A stretch of 10,148 nucleotides of DNA from contig CAMLPA010000092.1 in the NCBI GenBank assembly GCA_946481605.1, positions 1-10,148 on the forward strand. Direction: 5' to 3'. This document shows, in pieces, positions 6,024 through 10,148 of this stretch. The position numbers and the translations under genes are program-made. Origin of the DNA: an uncultured Flavihumibacter sp. (GTDB lineage Bacteria > Bacteroidota > Bacteroidia > Chitinophagales > Chitinophagaceae). Positions within the stretch are counted from its first letter, which is position 1; every line of letters begins with the position of its first letter. The notes under the pieces were generated by a model. It saw only the letters and a list, made by a program, of their open reading frames with translations. It made no database searches and was not told the DNA's origin.

Positions 6024-7832
6024 ATGGACATCAGAAACATCGCCATCATTGCACACGTTGACCACGGTAAAACTACACTGGTTGACCGCATTTTACACGC
6101 CACCAAGGTTTTCCGTGATAACCAGGACACCGGAGAGTTGATCATGGATAACAACGACCTGGAGCGTGAAAGAGGGATCACCATCTTCAGTAAGAACGCC
6201 GCCGTTAAATACAAAGACGTGAAAATCAACGTTATTGATACCCCGGGCCACGCCGACTTTGGCGGTGAGGTGGAAAGGGTACTCAAAATGGCCGATGGTG
6301 TGATCCTGCTGGTGGACGCGTTCGAGGGCCCCATGCCCCAAACCCGTTTCGTACTGCAGAAAGCGCTTCAACTGAACCTGAAACCGCTCGTGGTAATCAA
6401 CAAGGTAGATAAGCCCAACTGCCGTCCCGATGAAGTGCACGACGCTGTTTTTGAACTGTTCTTCAACCTCGACGCTACCGAAGAACAACTGAACTTCCCC
6501 ACTTTCTACGGAAGTGGCAAGAACAACTGGTTCAACGATTCCCTTACTGAAATTGAAGGTATCGATCCCCTGCTGGACGGTATCCTGAAATATGTACCCG
6601 CTCCCAAAGTGAATGAAGGTCCGCTCCAGTTGCAGATCACTTCACTGGATTACTCTTCCTTCCTGGGCCGTATTGCCATCGGGAAAGTAACCCGCGGCAG
6701 TGTGAAAGAAGGTCAGCCCATCGCATTGATGCAGGCCGACGGTACCATCAAAAAACAACGCGTAAAAGAACTGTACGTGTTTGAAGGCATGGGCAAGAAA
6801 AGGGCTACCGAAGTAATTGCGGGTGACCTTTGCGCCGTGGTTGGACTGGAAGATTTCAACATTGGTGACACCATCGCCGATGCTGAAACGCCTGAAGCGC
6901 TGCCAGTAATCAGCGTGGATGAGCCTACCATGAACATGACTTTCTCCATCAACAACTCGCCATTCTTCGGACGCGATGGTAAATTCGTTACCAGCCGCCA
7001 CCTCCGCGACAGGCTGATAAAAGAAACAGAAAAGAACCTCGCCCTCCGCGTGGTGGACACCGACAGCGGCGATACCTTCCTGGTATATGGCCGTGGTATC
7101 CTGCACCTGGGCGTTCTGATAGAAACCATGCGCCGCGAAGGCTACGAACTTACCGTGGGTCAGCCCCAGGTAATCGTGAAGCATATCGACGGGAAAAAAA
7201 TGGAACCTTACGAAAACCTGGTGGTGGACGTGCCACAGGAGTTCGCCTCTAAAGTAATCGACCTGGTTACCCGCCGTAAAGGGGAGATGCTGGTAATGGA
7301 AACTAAAGGTGAAATGCAACACCTTGAATTCGAAATCCCCTCCCGCGGACTGATAGGGCTGCGTACCCAAATGCTGACCGCCACTACCGGCGAAGCTGTA
7401 ATGGCGCACCGTTTCACCGAATACAAGCCCTGGAAAGGGGTGATCCCAGGACGGAGCAACGGCGTGCTGCTGGCCAAACAAACCGGCACCACCACAGGCT
7501 ACTCCATTGATAAACTGAACGACCGCGGTACTTTCTTCGTGGACCCGGGAGAAGAAGTATATGCCGGACAAATCATCGCCGAACACATTAAACCAGGCGA
7601 CCTGGTGGTGAACGCGATCGAAGGAAAAAAACTGACCAACATGCGCGCGAGCGGAAGCGATGCGGCTACCAATATTGCCCCCAAAACCCTGATGACGCTG
7701 GAAGAGTGTATGGAATACATTCAACAGGATGAGTGCATCGAGGTTACGCCCAACTTCATCCGGATGCGTAAGATCCACCTGGATGAGAACGAGCGTCTGA
7801 GGCAGCAGAAATCAATGAAAGCGGAAGCTTAA
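6024..7832 (+). CDS. typA: Translational GTPase TypA/BipA
   Basis: A 602-residue ribosome-associated GTPase of the elongation-factor superfamily, active in the cytoplasm and linked in other bacteria to 50S subunit assembly, cold growth and stress or virulence control. All G motifs are visible: G1 AHVDHGKTT (10-18), the switch I RERGIT (48-53), G3 DTPGH (72-76) and G4 NKVD (126-129). Domains II and III follow, with the EF-G-like segment GRGILHLGVLIETMRREG (in the 350s-370s), and the TypA-specific C-terminal domain at about 480-600 closes the protein. The length matches the family norm, and I see no damage. It appears monocistronic: a promoter-like sequence sits just upstream and an intrinsic terminator just downstream. 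The start is set by the conserved MDIRNIAIIAHVDHGK opening. The long frame antisense to it (6642-7778) is a shadow of its codon use. Confidence 0.97.
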   Translation: MDIRNIAIIAHVDHGKTTLVDRILHATKVFRDNQDTGELIMDNNDLERERGITIFSKNAAVKYKDVKINVIDTPGHADFGGEVERVLKMADGVILLVDAFEGPMPQTRFVLQKALQLNLKPLVVINKVDKPNCRPDEVHDAVFELFFNLDATEEQLNFPTFYGSGKNNWFNDSLTEIEGIDPLLDGILKYVPAPKVNEGPLQLQITSLDYSSFLGRIAIGKVTRGSVKEGQPIALMQADGTIKKQRVKELYVFEGMGKKRATEVIAGDLCAVVGLEDFNIGDTIADAETPEALPVISVDEPTMNMTFSINNSPFFGRDGKFVTSRHLRDRLIKETEKNLALRVVDTDSGDTFLVYGRGILHLGVLIETMRREGYELTVGQPQVIVKHIDGKKMEPYENLVVDVPQEFASKVIDLVTRRKGEMLVMETKGEMQHLEFEIPSRGLIGLRTQMLTATTGEAVMAHRFTEYKPWKGVIPGRSNGVLLAKQTGTTTGYSIDKLNDRGTFFVDPGEEVYAGQIIAEHIKPGDLVVNAIEGKKLTNMRASGSDAATNIAPKTLMTLEECMEYIQQDECIEVTPNFIRMRKIHLDENERLRQQKSMKAEA

Positions 7833-7868
7833 CTTCCTTTCACGATATTTCTCTCGTAAATGTTCAAC

Positions 7869-7900
7869 GGCCGCCTCTTTTGGGGCGGCCTTTTACTTTT
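7869..7900 (+). terminator. Intrinsic terminator of typA
   Basis: GGCCGCCTC and GGGGCGGCC form a 9-base-pair stem (one G-U pair) around a TTTT loop at 7869-7890, followed directly by TTTTACTTTT. It lies 36 bases after the typA stop codon and separates typA from the small gene downstream. Confidence 0.9.
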
Positions 7901-7928
7901 CAGGGTTTTAATGGTACTGAACATGCCT

Positions 7929-7943
7929 GGCGCGCTTCGCGCC
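7929..7943. repeat. Short perfect inverted repeat upstream of the small gene
   Basis: GGCGCG and CGCGCC flank a three-base CTT spacer. The repeat lies 11 bases before the TATTTTTG -7 core, about where a -33 element would be, so it could be an operator, or an additional hairpin after the typA terminator. Confidence 0.4.
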
Positions 7944-7948
7944 GCCGA

Positions 7949-7964
7949 TTACCGTATTTTTGCA
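7949..7964 (+). promoter_or_regulatory. Promoter (-7 region) of the small CxxC protein gene
   Basis: TTACCGTATTTTTGCA holds TATTTTTG (7955-7962), an exact TAnnTTTG match, and differs from the typA promoter block by two bases. The start of transcription would fall near 7969, only about 10 bases before the ATG, so the mRNA leader would be very short. Confidence 0.6.
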
Positions 7965-7978
7965 GAAATTCATTTGTA

Positions 7979-8194
7979 ATGAAAAGAGGTGTATTGGTGC
8001 TGGGCATTTGCCTGCTTACGGCAGGTTTCCGGGGGAACAGGGCTTCCGCCCAATGTTCCATCTGTACCAAAACAGCGCAGCAAATGGGAGAGAAGCCCGC
8101 GAAAGGCATGAACTCCGGCATCATCTACCTGATGCTGACACCGCTGGCCATTATGGGCTACATTGGTTACCGCTGGTACCAGAGCAACCGCTAA
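7979..8194 (+). CDS. Small exported CxxC protein with one membrane helix
   Basis: A 71-residue protein of unknown function. The frame is open from ATG 7880, but that start lies inside the typA terminator; ATG 7979 sits just after a promoter and opens a signal peptide (MKRG, hydrophobic core, ASA24|Q25), so it is chosen. Right after the predicted cleavage site comes Cys26-Ser-Ile-Cys29, a CxxC pair that could bind a metal or be redox-active. A polar stretch follows (about 30-45), then one transmembrane helix (about 46-66, IIYLMLTPLAIMGYIGY) and a short basic tail. Mature protein: CxxC outside the inner membrane, tail in the cytoplasm. I recall similar small CxxC-plus-helix proteins as conserved hypotheticals in Bacteroidota, but give no name. 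It ends 4 bases before the convergent meaB stop. Confidence 0.75.
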   Translation: MKRGVLVLGICLLTAGFRGNRASAQCSICTKTAQQMGEKPAKGMNSGIIYLMLTPLAIMGYIGYRWYQSNR

Positions 8195-8198
8195 AGCC

Positions 8199-9107
8199 TT
8201 ATACTTTTTCTTCTACCAGTCTGTACAGGTTAAAATTTCCTTTTTCTAATAGTTGTGTGATCTCTTCGCGTAATGCGGAACGGCTCATGTTTTTCATTCT
8301 CTTCTGCTGAATGAGTTGCCAGGCTTTTTCGGTGAGTAATCCCGCGCGGTCCTCCAGGGAAAAGGATTTGGCGAAATACGCCTGTATTGCGAGAGACAAT
8401 TCCTGAATTCCTTCCTGTGTGCTGGCGACGGTTTTTAAGATTGGCTTGTGTTCCGCCGTATGTTTTAGAGATGGGTACAGGTGTTGCTGCAGGTTTTTAA
8501 CGAAGCGGTTGGCTTCGGGGCGATCGGCTTTGTTGACCACGAAGATATCGGCGATTTCCATGAGGCCGGCTTTCATGGTCTGGATATCGTCGCCGGCTTC
8601 GGGCACGAGCACTACGAGGGTGAGGTCTGCGAGTCCTGCGATTTCCACTTCGCTTTGTCCTACACCTACTGTTTCCACCAGAATATAATCGTATGCTGCG
8701 AACTTGAGCAGTTCGGTTATTTCCAGCACTTTGGGGTGAAGTCCGCCGAGCCAGCCGCGGGTAGCGAGGGACCTGATGTACACTTTTGGTTCATCGTACC
8801 ATCTGCCCATTCTTATGCGGTCGCCCAATACTGCGCCTTTGCTGAAGGGGGAGGAGGGGTCGATGCAAAGGATGGCGATCTTTTTATCCAGTTGGAGGAG
8901 CGATTCGGTGAGCGCATCGGTTAAAGTACTTTTTCCTGCACCCGGAGGGCCGGTAATGCCGATGATGCGGGTGGAATTGTTCTGGGGAAGTGCGGCGAGC
9001 AGGGCATCATAACCGGGCGCTTCATTTTCGATGAAGGAGATGGCCCGGGAGAGTGTGCGGATATTGCCCTGCTGAATATCTTGTATGGTAATTGTTGCTT
9101 CCTTCAT
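8199..9107 (-). CDS. meaB: MeaB/ArgK-family G3E GTPase (methylmalonyl-CoA mutase chaperone)
   Basis: A 302-residue cytosolic P-loop GTPase of the G3E (SIMIBI) class. MeaB proteins gate loading of adenosylcobalamin into methylmalonyl-CoA mutase and protect the enzyme during turnover, feeding propionyl-CoA to succinyl-CoA or back. Visible motifs: Walker A GPPGAGKST (53-61), the family segment DPSSPFSKGAVLGDRIRM (83-100), the ETVGVGQSE switch region (145-153) and the guanine-specificity NKAD (192-195). The C-terminal helices (about 245-302) would form the dimerisation arm. It is a little shorter than many homologues but looks complete. The old name ArgK (arginine/ornithine kinase) is a superseded annotation. 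No mutase gene lies in the window, so its partner must be encoded elsewhere. It is 18 bases downstream of the glycosyltransferase on the same strand, so co-transcription is likely, and convergent with the small CxxC gene, 4 bases apart. Confidence 0.95.
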   Translation of the reverse strand: MKEATITIQDIQQGNIRTLSRAISFIENEAPGYDALLAALPQNNSTRIIGITGPPGAGKSTLTDALTESLLQLDKKIAILCIDPSSPFSKGAVLGDRIRMGRWYDEPKVYIRSLATRGWLGGLHPKVLEITELLKFAAYDYILVETVGVGQSEVEIAGLADLTLVVLVPEAGDDIQTMKAGLMEIADIFVVNKADRPEANRFVKNLQQHLYPSLKHTAEHKPILKTVASTQEGIQELSLAIQAYFAKSFSLEDRAGLLTEKAWQLIQQKRMKNMSRSALREEITQLLEKGNFNLYRLVEEKV

Positions 9108-9125
9108 GGCGTATCCTGCTCCGAT

Positions 9126-10148
9126 TTATATTTCTGCGAGCATTGCTTTGTACAAAGAAATGTATTCTTCCGCTGCTTTTTCCCAATTAAATTGAGCCGC
9201 GTAGTTTTTTCGTGCCTGCACGGCTGCATCAGACTGGTTGGAGTCTGGCGCATTTCTTATTGTATGTGCCATGTATTCGGGATCGAAATTTTCCCAGAAA
9301 ATTGCCTGGTCGCCTCCTATTTCCAGTAAACTGGTGAGGGGAGAAGAAAAAACTGGCTTCCCTGCATAAAAAGCTTCAATAACCGGGAGCCCGAACCCTT
9401 CGAACAGGGACGGGAAAAGAAAAGCGGAGCAGTGCGCGTACAACCAGTTTTTCTCTTCAGCAGAAGGCTGGTGCAGGCGTATGATGTTTTGCAAGTCTAG
9501 CGCTACTATTCTTTTTTCCATCTGTTGCGCATAAGGTGTTTGCCAGTTTCCTGCGATAACCAATGTTTTTTCGGGAAGGAAGCGCATCATTTCCACCAAT
9601 GTGTGTGTATTTTTCTTAGCGGTAAGGCTGGAAATGTGAAACAGGAAATCTTCCGGCGGTAATTGTTTTGGGGCGTGCGATGGCTGGTTGAGTGGATTGG
9701 CGACGCCGTTCCTGATCACATGAATTGCTTTTCCGTTAAGGTTAAGGTGTTGCCTAACTTCTTCAGCAGAAAAATTAGAAATCGTGGAAATAACGGATGC
9801 GCGATTGGTTTTTTGCTGGATTATGCGCTTGTATTTTTCGGCTTTCCAACCTGTTTTTTCATAGAGTAAGTTCAGGTCGTGAATGGTGAGCAGCACTTTT
9901 TTGGTGGAATGCGCGGGATCATAACCGGTGGTTTGGTGCAGGGAGTGCCATATATCGAAAGCCGGCATGGTGCCCGGGAAATACCTGGAACGGAAACCTG
10001 TTTTAAAATAGGTGAACGCGTTTCCCCAATGCCCAACGAAGGATGGGGGTACCAATACGCAGAGTGCAATTCCTTCTTTTTTTAATGCGGGAGCTTTTTC
10101 AGCGAGTGCGGTGGCGTAACGGAAAGAAACTTCTCCGAGTCCTACATA
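9126..10148 (-). CDS. Glycosyltransferase family 4-type (group 1) (5' partial)
   Basis: A GT-B fold retaining glycosyltransferase that moves a sugar from a nucleotide donor to a glycan or lipid acceptor. The frame stays open to the right edge of the window (340 residues visible), so the start lies outside; the TTG at 10055 is not needed as a start. Numbering from the edge codon: VIRNGV (144-149), the donor-domain opening FHISSLTAKKN (about 170-180), the LFPSLFEGFGLPVIEAF block with the EX7E pair Glu250 and Glu258, and SSPLTSLLEIGGD just after it. These are standard for the group 1 C-terminal domain. The N-terminal acceptor domain includes IHDLNLLY. Donor and acceptor cannot be deduced. No other sugar gene is in view; the upstream context beyond the edge might show a surface-polysaccharide cluster. 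The gene stops 18 bases before meaB on the same strand. Confidence 0.92.
   Translation of the reverse strand, partial: YVGLGEVSFRYATALAEKAPALKKEGIALCVLVPPSFVGHWGNAFTYFKTGFRSRYFPGTMPAFDIWHSLHQTTGYDPAHSTKKVLLTIHDLNLLYEKTGWKAEKYKRIIQQKTNRASVISTISNFSAEEVRQHLNLNGKAIHVIRNGVANPLNQPSHAPKQLPPEDFLFHISSLTAKKNTHTLVEMMRFLPEKTLVIAGNWQTPYAQQMEKRIVALDLQNIIRLHQPSAEEKNWLYAHCSAFLFPSLFEGFGLPVIEAFYAGKPVFSSPLTSLLEIGGDQAIFWENFDPEYMAHTIRNAPDSNQSDAAVQARKNYAAQFNWEKAAEEYISLYKAMLAEI

Noticed and set aside
6642..7778. 378-residue open frame antisense to typA
   Set aside because: It lies wholly inside a certain gene, has no recognisable domain and is rich in His/Phe/Gly, as expected from reading a GC-rich coding strand backwards.
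7880..7978. Longer start (ATG 7880) for the small CxxC gene
   Set aside because: That ATG would begin inside the typA terminator and translate through the promoter; the signal peptide begins at 7979.
8481..8924. 147-residue open frame opposite meaB
   Set aside because: It overlaps a complete, motif-rich meaB and has no domain or initiation context of its own.

Overview
The window looks like chromosomal DNA from a member of the Bacteroidota, most likely Chitinophagaceae or a near relative. The reasons are the promoter cores of the form TAnnTTTG (two of them inside a shared TTACCGTAnnTTTGCA block), start codons without clear Shine-Dalgarno sequences, signal peptides that end just before a glutamine, and the kinds of genes present. 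The species is an inference; no rRNA or other decisive marker is present.

Layout. Bases 1-1592 (+) hold most of a membrane-anchored patatin-like phospholipase whose 5' end lies outside the window. Next, behind its own promoter-like sequence, is a two-gene (+) unit: an exported protein with a long charged coiled coil (1702-3114) and, 22 bases later, an exported protein with a helical N-terminal region and a C-terminal FGE/SUMF1-like fold that lacks the cysteine pair of true formylglycine-generating enzymes (3137-4342). Tail to tail with it, 7 bases away, is a diacylglycerol/lipid kinase family gene on the minus strand (4350-5261). A gene-free stretch of about 760 bases follows (5262-6023). It carries a dispersed repeat in tandem and inverted copies and a second GC-rich structured element. 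The promoter and gene for the translational GTPase TypA/BipA (6024-7832) come next, closed by a strong intrinsic terminator. A small gene for a 71-residue exported CxxC protein with one membrane helix (7979-8194) converges on meaB (8199-9107, -). meaB lies 18 bases downstream of a glycosyltransferase family 4-type gene (9126-10148, -) that runs off the right edge.

How the genes relate. Most are separate housekeeping or envelope functions: lipid hydrolysis, lipid phosphorylation, stress-linked translation, cobalamin-enzyme chaperoning and glycosylation. The only pair that looks like a dedicated system is the exported duo at 1702-4342, with no recognised catalytic site in either protein; this is the least explained part of the window. 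I see no CRISPR array, tRNA, rRNA, transposase gene, phage gene or clear defence island.
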